A stretch of 64,000 nucleotides of DNA from Peribacillus deserti (GCF_002863585.1 NZ_PGUY01000038.1:39805-103804), one strand, 5' to 3'; positions 53,791 to 63,738 are shown, counted from the stretch's first letter. Notes: generated from the letters alone by a model not told the origin. Numbers and translations: made by a program.

Positions 53791-55335
53791 TTATCTGGTT
53801 GTGTGTATTAAGCTTCTCTGATAATCTGCAATCTGTTTATAATCGTCTTCCAATACTCTGGATAAGTTAATGAAAATCGGAAGTAATTGTCTGTACTCTT
53901 TGACAGCCTCTTGATTTGGCGTGTGTTTGTAGGTGCTGCCAATCATTTCAGAAGCTACCTCGAAAGATTCGATTTTGCCTGTGGCATATAATCCTAAGAT
54001 ACAGGCACCCAGACATGAACTTTCATAGCTTTCTGGAACAACCACTTCAGATTCGAATATGTCAGACATCATCTGACGCCACACATCGGACCTTGCGAAG
54101 CCTCCAGTAGCCTGGATTCGTGTGACAGAGCCTTCCATACATTCCAATAAGGCTAAAAATACAGTGTATAAGTTATAAATGACACCTTCGAGTGCTGCAC
54201 GTATCATATGTTCTTTCTTATGGGACATCGTCAGCCCGAAAAATGAGCCGCGTACATCTGGATTCCATAATGGAGCACGTTCACCGGCTAAGTATGGGTG
54301 GAATAACAGCCCATCAGCACCTGGTCGTACGCGTTCAGCAATTTTAGTTAACACTTCATATGGATCGATTCCGAGTCTTTTGGCTGTTTCTATTTCTGAA
54401 GAGGCAAATTCATCCCGGATCCAGCGAAGGACCATGCCGCCATTATTCACTGGTCCGCCGATTACCCAATGGTCCTCTGTCAATGCATAGCAGAAGATGC
54501 GTCCCTTTTCGTCGGTCTGCGGCTTGTCAATAACCGTCCGGATAGCACCGCTTGTCCCGATTGTGACTGCAATCTCGCCTTTTCTAAATGCATTTACTCC
54601 TAAATTCGACAGCACTCCATCGCTGGCACCAATAACGAAAGGGGTTTGTGGATCAATTCCAATCTGTTTGGCTAAATCTGCCTGACAGCCGGTAAATAAC
54701 CTGGTGGTTGGTACAAGCTCCGATAAATGCTCCCGAGTGACACCTGCAATCTGCAGCGCCTCTTCATCCCAATCCAGATTTTTGAGATTCATCATGCCCA
54801 TGGAAGAAGCAAGGGAATAATCGACAACATATTGGTCAAAAAACTTTTTAAAAATATATTCTTTGATTCCAATGTATTTCTTAGCGTTGGCAGCGATTTC
54901 AGGAAGCTCATGCGTAATCCAGGCAATTTTGCTTAGAGGGGACATTGGATGGATGGGAGTTCCCGTCCGTGTGTAGATTTCATGCCCATTCAATTCATCT
55001 TTGATCTTATGCGCCCATGCTTCACTTCGGTTATCGGCCCATGTAATACATGGTGTCAGGGGCTGGTCGAATTCATCCATCGCGATGACACTATGCATGG
55101 CGCTGCTAAATGAAATGAACGATAGCTTTTTATGAGAATGCTGCCTCATTATATTTGAAATGGCATGTAAGACAGCCTGAAAAATCTCTTCCGGGTCTTG
55201 TTCAGCAGTTGATATATCCGGTGTGTACAAAGGATAGCCGATATTTTCCTGCTGAATGACTTCTCCCTTTTCACTGAACAAAACAGCCTTCGTACTGGTT
55301 GTTCCGATATCTACACCTAACATATAACTGGTCAT
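53791..55335 (-). CDS. gntK: Gluconokinase GntK
   Basis: 514-residue FGGY carbohydrate kinase. MLGVDIGTTSTKAVLF phosphate-binding start, ISFSSAMHSVIAMDE, TWADNRSEAW, GASDGVLSNLGVNAF, GTSGAIRTV and LFHPYLAGERAPLWNPDVRGSFFGLTMSH. Converts gluconate to 6-phosphogluconate. Its start overlaps the gntR stop by four bases (55332-55335). Size equals that of B. subtilis GntK. Confidence 0.96.
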   Translation of the reverse strand: MTSYMLGVDIGTTSTKAVLFSEKGEVIQQENIGYPLYTPDISTAEQDPEEIFQAVLHAISNIMRQHSHKKLSFISFSSAMHSVIAMDEFDQPLTPCITWADNRSEAWAHKIKDELNGHEIYTRTGTPIHPMSPLSKIAWITHELPEIAANAKKYIGIKEYIFKKFFDQYVVDYSLASSMGMMNLKNLDWDEEALQIAGVTREHLSELVPTTRLFTGCQADLAKQIGIDPQTPFVIGASDGVLSNLGVNAFRKGEIAVTIGTSGAIRTVIDKPQTDEKGRIFCYALTEDHWVIGGPVNNGGMVLRWIRDEFASSEIETAKRLGIDPYEVLTKIAERVRPGADGLLFHPYLAGERAPLWNPDVRGSFFGLTMSHKKEHMIRAALEGVIYNLYTVFLALLECMEGSVTRIQATGGFARSDVWRQMMSDIFESEVVVPESYESSCLGACILGLYATGKIESFEVASEMIGSTYKHTPNQEAVKEYRQLLPIFINLSRVLEDDYKQIADYQRSLIHTTR

Positions 55336-56057
55336 TCCTGCTCAACTCCTTTTGAAAGCATTTGCTGGGACATCCATAGGTCTTCTACTTTTCCTTGGAC
55401 ATCATTAAAATTTTGGTGTAAAGACTCAATCATGAGGTTTCGATCTTTAGATTGGATAGCTTCAATATAAAGCTCATGATTTTTCAAGATCCTTGGGAAA
55501 TCATCGTACTTTTCCTTAAATCGTCCACGCATTGATACTAGAATCAAGCTCTCCATTACGGGTTTAAGATTATTCCAAATCATCAGCATGTAGGAGTGAT
55601 CAATAGCACGGATGATCGTTTCATGAAATAATACATCCTGATAAGAAAATTCATCGGCATCTTGATACTTGATAGCGATTTTCATCATTTCTAGAATTTT
55701 ACTAAGCTCCTGTACCAGCTTCGTAGTATCCATCCTGACAAGCCGTTCAAATACAAACGTTTCTATGAGTAAACGTACATCGTATATTTCTTCTATTTCT
55801 TTTTCTGTCAGTCCAATAACAACTGCACCCATTCTTTCCAGCCGAATGATATGTTCGGATGCAAGTATTTTCAAAGCTTCGCGGACAGGTGACCGGCTTA
55901 CTGCAAAATCAGCAGCTAAGGTATTTTCCGATAGTATGGTACCGCTTTCAACCATGCCTGAAATAATCCGCATTCTAAGCTCGCATGCTACACGATCACC
56001 AGCTGAAGCTTTGGAAAGCCATTTCGAGGGATATAAATATTCCTTTGTTTCAGCCAT
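55332..56057 (-). CDS. gntR: Gluconate operon repressor GntR
   Basis: 241-residue GntR/FadR-type repressor: winged helix about 15-85 (RMRIISGMVESGTILSENTLAADFAVSRSPVREALKILASEHII) and an FCD ligand domain behind it. Gluconate or its phosphate releases it from DNA. First gene of gntRKP, autoregulated through the 18-base palindrome upstream. Confidence 0.95.
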   Translation of the reverse strand: MAETKEYLYPSKWLSKASAGDRVACELRMRIISGMVESGTILSENTLAADFAVSRSPVREALKILASEHIIRLERMGAVVIGLTEKEIEEIYDVRLLIETFVFERLVRMDTTKLVQELSKILEMMKIAIKYQDADEFSYQDVLFHETIIRAIDHSYMLMIWNNLKPVMESLILVSMRGRFKEKYDDFPRILKNHELYIEAIQSKDRNLMIESLHQNFNDVQGKVEDLWMSQQMLSKGVEQE

Positions 56058-56084
56058 GCGTTCACCTTCTTTTGTTAATCAAGT

Positions 56085-56102
56085 ATACTTGTATACAAGT
56101 AT
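56085..56102. promoter_or_regulatory. GntR operator
   Basis: ATACTTGTATACAAGTAT, a perfect 18-base palindrome of the sequence known as the B. subtilis gnt operator. It abuts the minus-strand -10 TATAAT (56101-56106), so bound GntR would block RNA polymerase. Confidence 0.9.
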
Positions 56103-56123
56103 TATAATATAATTTCACTTTTT

Positions 56124-56138
56124 TGCAAGCGCTTTACA
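56124..56138. promoter_or_regulatory. cre-like site overlapping the gnt -35
   Basis: TGCAAGCGCTTTACA matches the CcpA consensus TGNAANCGNWNNCA except at its last two positions in either reading. A minus-strand -35 (TTGCAA) overlaps it. Catabolite repression of gnt is likely. Confidence 0.55.
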
Positions 56139-56406
56139 ATTTTACTTGTCTAACTGTATCGATTTCTGTCGAATAAAAGGGAGGTATGCATTCATATTTA
56201 AATCCGCGATTGCTTTTTTTGTTCATAGAAAGAAGAAACCCGGAAAGTTGGTCAGCACAGGAAAATATGGGGGAATTGGATTAAGCTAAGTCGGGTATGC
56301 CGAAAGAAGAATTAAAATGGGAAACTGCTTTTTCAAAGCAAGCCGATTGGTGACAAAAACCAAGTGGAGTGCATCACTTATTGTAAAAAGAAGTGAATAC
56401 CGCTAT

Positions 56407-57111
56407 TTACTTATATAAAAAAACCTTAAGTTTATTATATTGATCAAGAGTGGCGAGCAGGACGTTTTTAACTTCAGTCTGATATAAACGTTCTAGCTCG
56501 GATGCCAGCCAGTCTTCGTTCTTATGATTGCGTTCTAACTCTATAGAATTTATAATGCCTTCCATAATAATGGTCCGGGGCATATCAAAACCCTCCGTTT
56601 TCATCTGCATGAGGGCAGGTGTAACGGGCTCGTATTTCGGATCCAAAAAAACGGAAATTCTGCCGTCAGCCTCGAAAGTAGCTAATGCTACCTTCTGGAC
56701 ATCAGCTACTTTTTTTTCACGCAATTCCTCTAACAGAATATCTATTGTGATTCTTGCCTTTTTTAATCCTTCATAAATGATGTTCCCATTTTGAACAATG
56801 GTGATGGGTGCAACGTTAATCAGCCTTCGAAACCAGGGCCATTTTAGGATACTGTATATACCTAAAAGGTAAAGCAGGACTAAAACGATGGTTGTGATAA
56901 TGGACCCTTCCAGCCCCAGTTCTTCGTCGGACAATGGATGGGCAATGATGTTTCCAATTACAAGAGCAATAACAAAATCCAGCAGTCTCAATTGGGAAAT
57001 GGCCCGCTGTCCTAAAACTTTAGCTATAATCATTAAAAAGGAAAAAGAAACAACAGCTCGGAGTATCCACTCCATCGCAGTAAGAGTTGGCTGACCGTGA
57101 AAAAAATCCAT
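56407..57111 (-). CDS. DUF421 (YetF/YrbG-like) membrane protein
   Basis: 234 aa: three N-terminal membrane helices (about 15-85), then a soluble part with LDFVIALVIGNIIAHPLSDEEL before and ITIVQNGNIIYEGLKKARITIDILLEELREKKVADVQKVALATFEADGRISVF after it, the DUF421 signature. Bacillus members of this family affect spore and membrane properties. No partner gene nearby. Confidence 0.85.
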   Translation of the reverse strand: MDFFHGQPTLTAMEWILRAVVSFSFLMIIAKVLGQRAISQLRLLDFVIALVIGNIIAHPLSDEELGLEGSIITTIVLVLLYLLGIYSILKWPWFRRLINVAPITIVQNGNIIYEGLKKARITIDILLEELREKKVADVQKVALATFEADGRISVFLDPKYEPVTPALMQMKTEGFDMPRTIIMEGIINSIELERNHKNEDWLASELERLYQTEVKNVLLATLDQYNKLKVFLYK

Positions 57112-57187
57112 CTAAGACACATCCTTTACGCGGATAAACTACTCCATAGTTTAAGCCTGAAGAGAAGTTATTAATCCGTAAAAAGAA

Positions 57188-57242
57188 AAAAACCTGCTTG
57201 AAACCTTACTGAATTTTAACATAAGGCCATAAGCAGGTTTTT
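57188..57242. terminator. Bidirectional terminator
   Basis: AAAAACCTGCTT (57188-57199) pairs with AAGCAGGTTTTT (57231-57242); follows the oxidoreductase gene on the minus strand. Confidence 0.8.
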
Positions 57243-57253
57243 AGATTAATTGG

Positions 57254-58162
57254 TTAAATAGCTGAATTTATTGATTTAACGATTCTTTCGCAAATTTCAT
57301 GTGTAAGGAATGAGTCCTCTATAGAAGGAACCGGTGTTTTATTATTCTGAACACATTCTATAAAGTGATCGACTATTTGATAAAATCCTCTTTTATACAG
57401 AGTAGGTTCCCAATCGCCAAATTTTGAAAAAGATATTTCTTTATTATGAAAGTGAGTGGTTTCAACTAAACTGTTTACAACGTACTTATTATGCCCCGCG
57501 TTATATTCAATAATTTCTTCTGTAACGCCGCCATTTCGGTTCATGATTCCGATAGCGGTACAGGCGTCCCCGATGAGCTGTATGACCAGGTTATCAAGCA
57601 GTTCACCGTTTCTTTGATACTCCAATTTTACATCCTGTACTTCGGTATCCATAAGAAACCTTAGAGTATCTACCACATGGATAAAATCCTCTACAACAAA
57701 TCTTCTGACATGGTCAGGAGCAGCAAATCGATTCTTCTGCATGAGTATTAAGCTGGCTTTGCCATGGTTCTTTAGCTCACTGACTCTGGGAATAAATCTG
57801 CGGTTAAATCCGACCATTGCAATCCTGCCGGCTTCCCCAGCCAGCTGAACGATTCTTTCTGTTTCATGAAAATTCATCGATATCGGCTTGTCTATGTATA
57901 CATGTATACCTCCTTTTAACAGTGTTTCAGCGATTTCAAAATGTGCCTCCGTAGCGGTACTGATAAAGGCTGCATTAATGTTCTTGGAAACAAGTTCAAG
58001 GGGGGTCTGAACCGTTTCTTGAATTCTATATTTTTTTGATAACCTGTCCAGTGTTTCGGGATTTCTTGTGCAAAGCACCAGCTCTATACCTTCTTTTTCA
58101 GATAATACCGGCAGATAGGCCTTCTTAGCGATATCGCCTAATCCAATCAGCGCTATTCTCAT
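57254..58162 (-). CDS. Gfo/Idh/MocA-family NAD(P)-dependent oxidoreductase
   Basis: 302 aa. N-terminal Rossmann fold RIALIGLGDIAKKAYLPVL, the family's EKP-like motif here as YIDKPISMNF with catalytic Lys, and a C-terminal alpha/beta domain. Such enzymes oxidise or reduce sugars and cyclitols. Start is ATG 58162, about six bases after AGAGGTG; earlier in-frame starts overlap that site. Substrate unknown. Confidence 0.88.
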   Translation of the reverse strand: MRIALIGLGDIAKKAYLPVLSEKEGIELVLCTRNPETLDRLSKKYRIQETVQTPLELVSKNINAAFISTATEAHFEIAETLLKGGIHVYIDKPISMNFHETERIVQLAGEAGRIAMVGFNRRFIPRVSELKNHGKASLILMQKNRFAAPDHVRRFVVEDFIHVVDTLRFLMDTEVQDVKLEYQRNGELLDNLVIQLIGDACTAIGIMNRNGGVTEEIIEYNAGHNKYVVNSLVETTHFHNKEISFSKFGDWEPTLYKRGFYQIVDHFIECVQNNKTPVPSIEDSFLTHEICERIVKSINSAI

Positions 58163-58185
58163 GTCCATCACCTCTTGTTTATACT

Positions 58186-58275
58186 AGCTCTGTTGAAGCT
58201 GTTGATTGCAGCCATCAGGGACTCGCCTTCTGCAGGGCGATCAGGGAGCCTCCCTGGCGGGTACGCCTCCTTTTT
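58186..58275 (-). repeat. Degraded interspersed repeat fragment
   Basis: CTGTTGATTGCAGCCATCAG then GGGACTCGCCTTC and GGGAGCCTCC resemble, on the opposite strand, the border and core of the element at 37660-38035. Shortened and mutated. Confidence 0.5.
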
Positions 58276-58359
58276 TTGCATGAGTCTCGCAACTTCCTCT
58301 ACAATCAACATAATGATAAACTCAACACTATTCTTTAATAGTTTGCGTAAAACAGTTGA

Positions 58360-58396
58360 AAAAAAGAGGCACGATTATGGGTTAATGTGCCTCTTT
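58360..58396 (-). terminator. Terminator after the aldo/keto reductase gene
   Basis: AAAGAGGCAC pairs with GTGCCTCTTT; on the minus strand a run of T follows. Confidence 0.85.
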
Positions 58397-58406
58397 CATA
58401 CATTAT

Positions 58407-59339
58407 TTAAGGAAGAATATTTCCTGCAGCACGATAGATACTGTACCATTCTTCACGTGTCAGCTTAATGTCGCCTGCCTTGCAGCAGTCCTTTAATCGG
58501 TCTATATTCATCGTACCGATGACTGGCTGCATGTTAGCCGGGTGGCGCAATAGCCACGCGATGGCGATGGTTGTATTGCTCACTTCATATTTTTTAGCGA
58601 TTTCATCTATCTGCTGATTTAATTCTGGAAACTTTTCATTATCAAGGAACACTCCTTCAAAGAATCCATATTGGAAAGGAGACCAAGGCTGAATTGTAAT
58701 ATCGTTCAGTCTGCAATAATCAAGTACACTGCCATCCCGATCAACTGCTGCCTCATTTTCCATGTTCACATTGATGCCATTTGAAATCATGTTGGCATTG
58801 GTGATGCTTAATTGCAGCTGGTTTGCAACAAGAGGCTGCTTTACATACTTCTTCAGCAGCTCAATCTGCATTGGCTTCTGGTTAGAAACACCAAAGTGGC
58901 GCACTTTTCCTGAGCTTTCCAGGATATCAAACGCCTCTGCAACCTCTTCCGGCTCTACAAGTGCATCAGGGCGATGCAGAAGAAGGACATCGAGATATTC
59001 AGTTCGGAGACGTTTTAAAATGCCATCAACCGAATCTAAAATATGCTCTTTTGAGAAGTCAAACATGCCCTTTCGGATCCCACATTTAGATTGCAGGATG
59101 ATTTTCTCCCGAATCTCTGCATTCATGTGAATAGCATCAGCAAATATTTCCTCGCATTCTCCCTTGCCATATATGTCTGCGTGGTCAAAGAAATTCGCAC
59201 CTTGTTCCAAGGATGCTTGGACAAAGCGCTCAGCCTCATTTTTTTCTAATGAGTTAATACGCATACAACCGACAGCAACAACAGGTACTTCTAGTGTGCT
59301 CGTTCCTAATTTAATTGTTCTCAATCTATTCGCCTCCAA
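58407..59339 (-). CDS. Aldo/keto reductase (YdhF/YcsN-like)
   Basis: 310-residue TIM-barrel NADPH reductase. Catalytic tetrad pieces: Asp and Tyr in FFDHADIYGKGECEE, Lys in ILQSKCGIR, His in VLLLHRPDAL; coenzyme part QPWSPFQYGFF and PVIGTMNIDRLKD. Reduces aldehydes or ketones. AGGCGAATA-type ribosome site precedes the ATG. A cre-like sequence sits in its promoter (see findings). Confidence 0.92.
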   Translation of the reverse strand: MEANRLRTIKLGTSTLEVPVVAVGCMRINSLEKNEAERFVQASLEQGANFFDHADIYGKGECEEIFADAIHMNAEIREKIILQSKCGIRKGMFDFSKEHILDSVDGILKRLRTEYLDVLLLHRPDALVEPEEVAEAFDILESSGKVRHFGVSNQKPMQIELLKKYVKQPLVANQLQLSITNANMISNGINVNMENEAAVDRDGSVLDYCRLNDITIQPWSPFQYGFFEGVFLDNEKFPELNQQIDEIAKKYEVSNTTIAIAWLLRHPANMQPVIGTMNIDRLKDCCKAGDIKLTREEWYSIYRAAGNILP

Positions 59340-60287
59340 TTATATTGATTACTGCAAAAATAAACGCTTTCATTATGTAATAGCAGTCTTTGATTTATAT
59401 CTATTTTGCCATATAAGTATAACAGGCTCAATTTTTAAGCTGCTGTTTAGAAGCAACATCCAAAGAATCAAGCGCGGAAAAAGAGATGTGTGTGTGAAAA
59501 ATCTCCATTTTGACAATCACGTGAATTATCATCAGGAACGGTGCGGCGAACTGGTTAATTATGTAAAAGCATCAATTGTACGATTACTTGTCCTACCTTG
59601 ATTGCAGAAAAGCATATATGTCAAAAAGTAAGTATAACCACCTTATGATGGTCATAAAGCAAAAATTTAAGCATTGAATGTGAGAGATAAACATAGACCT
59701 TGAATAGTTAAGCATAAAACATAAAGAGCTAAGCATAAATCTGCGAAAGATAAGCACAAAACTTATAAAGTAAAGCATAGAGCATTCGTATGCTAATAAA
59801 TTCTAACAAACCCCGGTAAAGCTTCTCCTAAAACAGGTATTTTCCATCTTCTATACATAAAATTTCATTGCTCGTGTACGTTTTAGACAGAATTTTTGAC
59901 GTGTCTGAGCAGGAATCTGGTGTTTTGTGCGCGGAATTCATCTGCCCCTGCCGTATTATGCTGTGGGTTTGCATCAAGTTTATTGGCTGCTGCTGCTTAC
60001 TCTCTGCTCGAAAAAATGAGTAGTGTGCGCGATGGCGTGAAAAATCCATCCAATAATAAGAACCTTCTCTGGGTGGAAGATGGAATTCCAGCGCGAAAAG
60101 GTTCTAGCGACCTTATTATGCTCCAGGGACACCCAGCTTAGCAAGATGTTGAATTCCGTATCAGCACAATAAATAACGCAAAGGAATAATCGAGGACATA
60201 CTGCAAAAGGGTGGACAGATGCCGCATATAGGAGAATATATCATAATTCTGGCATGAGAATCCTGAGGAAGAAAGTACGCTAGGTTA
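59340..60287. other. Long intergenic region with phased repeat array B
   Basis: Nearly 950 bases without a supported gene. The array at 59669-59779 is the main feature. The stretch 59840-60180 is GC-richer, has short inverted segments (CTTATTAT near 60111 against AATAATAAG near 60053), and may be a repeat element or gene debris. Confidence 0.45.
59669..59779 (+). repeat. TAAGCATAAA repeat array B, about 21-bp period
   Basis: AAGCATA or near variants start at 59669, 59689, 59710, 59731, 59752 and 59773: spacings 20, 21, 21, 21, 21. Same motif, period and intergenic placement as array A at 51453. Confidence 0.88.
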
Positions 60288-60316
60288 TTGACAGAATATT
60301 ATTTTATTGCAATAAT
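60288..60316 (+). promoter_or_regulatory. SigA promoter of codBA
   Basis: TTGACA (60288-60293) and AATAAT (60311-60316) at 17-base spacing. A start near 60323 gives a leader of about 200 bases with the PyrR element. Confidence 0.75.
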
Positions 60317-60337
60317 AGTGTTAATTTAATACTGGTA

Positions 60338-60368
60338 CCTTTAATTCAGTCCCGTGAGGCTGACAAGG
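60338..60368 (+). promoter_or_regulatory. PyrR-binding RNA element upstream of codBA
   Basis: AGTCCCGTGAGGCT (60348-60361) fits the PyrR consensus ARUCCNGNGAGGYU at every position. It sits in a stem: CCTT 60338-60341 with AAGG 60365-60368, and TCAG with CTGA inside. A terminator follows 60 bases on. UMP-bound PyrR would stabilise this stem and favour termination. Confidence 0.85.
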
Positions 60369-60429
60369 ACAGCGGAAATGTAATGGATCTCTATTGGGTC
60401 TTTCTATACCCATACCTCCATTCAAAAAA

Positions 60430-60468
60430 AGGCTTCCTGTCAGCGATGGCAGGAAGCCTCTTTTATTT
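60430..60468 (+). terminator. Attenuation terminator in the codBA leader
   Basis: AGGCTTCCTG (60430-60439) pairs perfectly with CAGGAAGCCT (60450-60459), followed by CTTTTATTTT. It lies between promoter and codB, so it acts as a conditional terminator. Confidence 0.85.
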
Positions 60469-60529
60469 TCTCTGATAGCTTATTCTCCGGTACCAGTTTT
60501 AGAACTTTCTAAAACAGGAGGAATCAAGA

Positions 60530-61804
60530 ATGGAAAAGCAAAAGGTAGATTTAGATTTTTCGTTGGAAGTGGTGCCGCAGGAACATCGGAGCGGTTTTTG
60601 GAGAATGCTTGTGGTGATGCTTGGTTTTACATTTTTCTCAGCGAGCATGCTGTCTGGCGGTACATTAGGTCTAGGGTTATCTATGACTCAATTTATCTGG
60701 ATTGTTTTAGCAGGAAATTTAATTCTTGGAGCTTATACAGGCGCACTTGCATATATCGCGGCAAAAACGGGATTATCCACCCACTTACTGACAAGATATG
60801 CCTTTGGAGAAAAAGGTTCTTACCTATCATCATTCTTGCTTAGTGCTACTCAGATAGGCTGGTTTGGGGTTGGGGTTGCCATGTTTGCGGTACCAGTCCA
60901 AAAAGCAACCGGTATCGATACGTATTTGTTAATTGCAGCAGCGGGCCTGATGATGACAGGAACTGCGTTTTTTGGGATGAAGGCCCTGGCCATCCTGAGT
61001 TTTATCGCGGTGCCGGCTATTGTAGCACTTGGCGGGTTTTCAGCATTAGAAGCGGTGGACTCAATCGGAGGTTTCCAGGCCCTAATGCAGCACGAGCCAA
61101 AAGAGACAATCAGCATGGCTGCAGCCTTGACTATCTGTGTTGGATCCTTTATCAGCGGAGGAACCTTAACACCCGACTTCACAAGATTTGCGAATACAAA
61201 AAGAACTAGTGTTATTACAACCGTAGTGGCATTTTTCATAGGAAACTCGCTTATGTTTGGATTCGGAGCAGTTGGAGCGATTGCAACGGGACAATCTGAT
61301 ATATCTGAAGTGATGTTTTTACAAGGATTGATTATTCCAGCTATCATCGTTCTTGGGTTGAATATCTGGACAACTAATGATAATTCAATTTACGCTTCAG
61401 GCTTAGGTATTTCAAACATTACGAAAATCAAAAAGAGCAAGGTTGTTATCTTTAACGGAATTATCGGGACGATATTGGCCGTGTGGTTATACAACAACTT
61501 TGTAGGCTTCCTTACACTTCTTGGAGCAGCACTGCCTCCTATTGGAGCGATTATTGTAGCGGACTTCTTTATTTTAAACCGCGGTAAGTATCCAGAATTT
61601 AAAAGTATGAAGTTTAAGACTGTCAACTGGAGTGCCCTTGCAGCATGGGCAATAGGAGCAGCCGGGGCGAAGTTTGTACCAGGGATTCCGCCGTTAAACG
61701 GTATCATTGGGGCAGCTCTTGTATATGTCGTTCTCTCCATTCTGGTAAAAAAAGCAGCAGCATCCAAAACAAAGATTAAAGTCGAAAGGATGACAGAAGC
61801 ATGA
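60530..61804 (+). CDS. codB: Cytosine permease CodB (NCS1 family)
   Basis: 424 aa, 12 membrane segments. NCS1 features: [66 protein letters not shown] and [16 protein letters not shown]. Imports cytosine, possibly with other bases. ACAGGAGGA precedes ATG 60530. The stop overlaps the codA start as ATGA. Under a PyrR attenuator. Confidence 0.93.
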   Translation: MEKQKVDLDFSLEVVPQEHRSGFWRMLVVMLGFTFFSASMLSGGTLGLGLSMTQFIWIVLAGNLILGAYTGALAYIAAKTGLSTHLLTRYAFGEKGSYLSSFLLSATQIGWFGVGVAMFAVPVQKATGIDTYLLIAAAGLMMTGTAFFGMKALAILSFIAVPAIVALGGFSALEAVDSIGGFQALMQHEPKETISMAAALTICVGSFISGGTLTPDFTRFANTKRTSVITTVVAFFIGNSLMFGFGAVGAIATGQSDISEVMFLQGLIIPAIIVLGLNIWTTNDNSIYASGLGISNITKIKKSKVVIFNGIIGTILAVWLYNNFVGFLTLLGAALPPIGAIIVADFFILNRGKYPEFKSMKFKTVNWSALAAWAIGAAGAKFVPGIPPLNGIIGAALVYVVLSILVKKAAASKTKIKVERMTEA

Positions 61805-63069
61805 TTATTAAAAATGCCAAGCTGAGGGATAAGGAAGGCCTATGGCAGGTCTTGATTGAGGAAGGAAAATTTAAAAAGATTGCCCAAACGCTTGAACATA
61901 GCAGCGGCCAGCAGATAATGGATGTTCAAGGAAGTTTGGTTCTTCCTCCTTTCGTGGAGCCGCATATCCATTTAGATACAACATTAACAGCCGGCGAGCC
62001 GAACTGGAATGAAAGTGGAACTTTATTTGAAGGAATACAAAGATGGGCTGAGAGAAAAGAATCCCTGACGGTAGAAGATGTGAAAATAAGAGCAAAAACC
62101 GCGTTAAAATGGCAGATCGCCCAGGGAGTCCAGCATGTCCGTACACATGTGGACGTTACAGATCCTGATTTAACCGCATTAAAGGCAATGCTGGAAATAA
62201 AGGAAGAAATGTCTCGTTTCGTCAATCTACAGATTGTGGCTTTTCCTCAAGAAGGTATTCTTTCTTATCCGAGCGGCGGGGAACTGCTGGAGGAAGCACT
62301 AAGAATGGGTACTGATGTGGTCGGAGGCATTCCTCATTATGAATTTACAAGAGAATACGGGGTGGATTCATTAAAAAAAGCTTTTCAATTGGCTGAAAAA
62401 TATGATCGCCTGGTTGATATTCATTGTGATGAAATAGATGATGAACAGTCCCGCTTTGTTGAGGTTGTCGCCGCAGAGGCATACCGGCTTGGTATCGGAG
62501 AACGCGTTACGGCAAGTCATACGACTGCTATGCATTCTTATAATGATGCCTATACGTCAAAGTTGTTTAGACTATTAAAACTTTCCAATGTAAATTTTGT
62601 CGCCAATCCATTAGTAAATATCCATCTTCAAGGGCGTTTTGATACGTATCCAAAACGTAGGGGAATTACAAGAGTGAAAGAGCTGCAGGAAGCTGGAATC
62701 AATGTCTGCTTTGGACATGATGACATCTTTGATCCATGGTATCCGCTGGGAACAGGCAATATGCTGCAAGTGCTGCACATGGGAATCCATGTTACGCAGT
62801 TAATGGGCTATGAACAGATTGTAAACTCCATCGACCTGATTACAAAAAATAGTGCCAAAACACTGCACATCGAGGAAATCTATGGAATTGAGGAAGGCAA
62901 ACCGGCAAACCTGATTGTGCTTGAAGCCGAGAATGAGTACGAGGCGATTCGAAAGCAGGTGTCTATTTTATACTCCATACGAAATGGTCAAGTGATTGCA
63001 GAAACCAAACCAAGAGAGACGAAAATCACTCTCGGGGATCTGACAGAACAAGTTACATTTAATAAATAA
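61801..63069 (+). CDS. codA: Cytosine deaminase CodA
   Basis: 422-residue amidohydrolase converting cytosine to uracil and ammonia. Metal ligands: His pair in [10 protein letters not shown], His in [29 protein letters not shown], and Asp in [26 protein letters not shown], which is the CodA fingerprint. Four-base overlap with codB. Uracil made here feeds UMP, the effector of PyrR, closing the loop with the leader element. Confidence 0.95.
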   Translation: MIIKNAKLRDKEGLWQVLIEEGKFKKIAQTLEHSSGQQIMDVQGSLVLPPFVEPHIHLDTTLTAGEPNWNESGTLFEGIQRWAERKESLTVEDVKIRAKTALKWQIAQGVQHVRTHVDVTDPDLTALKAMLEIKEEMSRFVNLQIVAFPQEGILSYPSGGELLEEALRMGTDVVGGIPHYEFTREYGVDSLKKAFQLAEKYDRLVDIHCDEIDDEQSRFVEVVAAEAYRLGIGERVTASHTTAMHSYNDAYTSKLFRLLKLSNVNFVANPLVNIHLQGRFDTYPKRRGITRVKELQEAGINVCFGHDDIFDPWYPLGTGNMLQVLHMGIHVTQLMGYEQIVNSIDLITKNSAKTLHIEEIYGIEEGKPANLIVLEAENEYEAIRKQVSILYSIRNGQVIAETKPRETKITLGDLTEQVTFNK

Positions 63070-63080
63070 ATTACTGTTTT

Positions 63081-63117
63081 AACCTGAAGTGCTTGATGAT
63101 GCTTCAGGTTTTTTTCT
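63081..63117 (+). terminator. Terminator of codBA
   Basis: AACCTGAAG / CTTCAGGTT with a 12-base loop and a seven-T run. Confidence 0.9.
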
Positions 63118-63306
63118 TTTAGAAGCAGCAAAGGAAGAATTATAGAAAACATGCAGATAGTTAGCATACGGGTACCAGACTAGATTTGTAGGGAAAAATT
63201 AAGGACAATTTTCTAATATGACCGGGAGTACAAGAATGATGAGGATTAAAACGCTGGCACAATAAGTCGGCGGGTGCTTGTCATTTGAATAAAATAATAG
63301 GTTTAT

Positions 63307-63738
63307 TCACATTTTCCCCTTCAAACTTTCGTTAAATTTCATTAACAGGTTTCCGAAAGTTTCACGCTCTTCGTCAGACCAGTCACTTAACAGGCCTGAA
63401 ATCAGCTCTAATCTTTTTTGCTGAAACTGAGTTAATTCTCTCCTGCCGAATTCTGTTATTTGGTAAAAGTAAGCTCTGCGATCATTGGTATCGGGAACCT
63501 TGACTGCGTATCCCTTCTTATCCAGGACAGCAGCCTGCCTGCTTACGGTCGAAATATCAGCTTGCAATTCTTCCGCTAGGGCTTTTACTCCAATTGGGCC
63601 GTGATTCTGTAGCTGACGTAATAAAAGATATGCTGCTCTTTCGAGGCTGCCCCATCTCTTATCGGCTGCAAAAGACGTGTTCCACCGGCCTAATATTGTC
63701 ATTTGTAATTCAATGGTTTCTATTCCATCTGCGCTCAT
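63307..63738 (-). CDS. MarR-family transcriptional regulator
   Basis: 143 aa, winged helix: AAYLLLRQLQNHGPIGVKALAEELQADISTVSRQAAVLDKKGYAVKVPDTNDRRAYFYQITEFGRREL, with the DxRxxxxxLT-like wing (NDRRAYFYQIT). No Cys, so not a thiol-redox MarR. No adjacent target gene in the window; the region beyond 63740 holds its promoter. Confidence 0.92.
   Translation of the reverse strand: MSADGIETIELQMTILGRWNTSFAADKRWGSLERAAYLLLRQLQNHGPIGVKALAEELQADISTVSRQAAVLDKKGYAVKVPDTNDRRAYFYQITEFGRRELTQFQQKRLELISGLLSDWSDEERETFGNLLMKFNESLKGKM

Larger units (their letters stand above)
56058..56406. other. gnt promoter region and spacer
   Basis: Operator, promoter and cre-like site lie in 56085-56138. The stretch 56140-56400 shows no gene or recognisable signal. 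Confidence 0.5.

Noticed and set aside
58175..58468. Plus-strand small gene of 97 codons
   Set aside because: Spans a degraded repeat and the 3' end of the aldo/keto reductase; no ribosome site or family.
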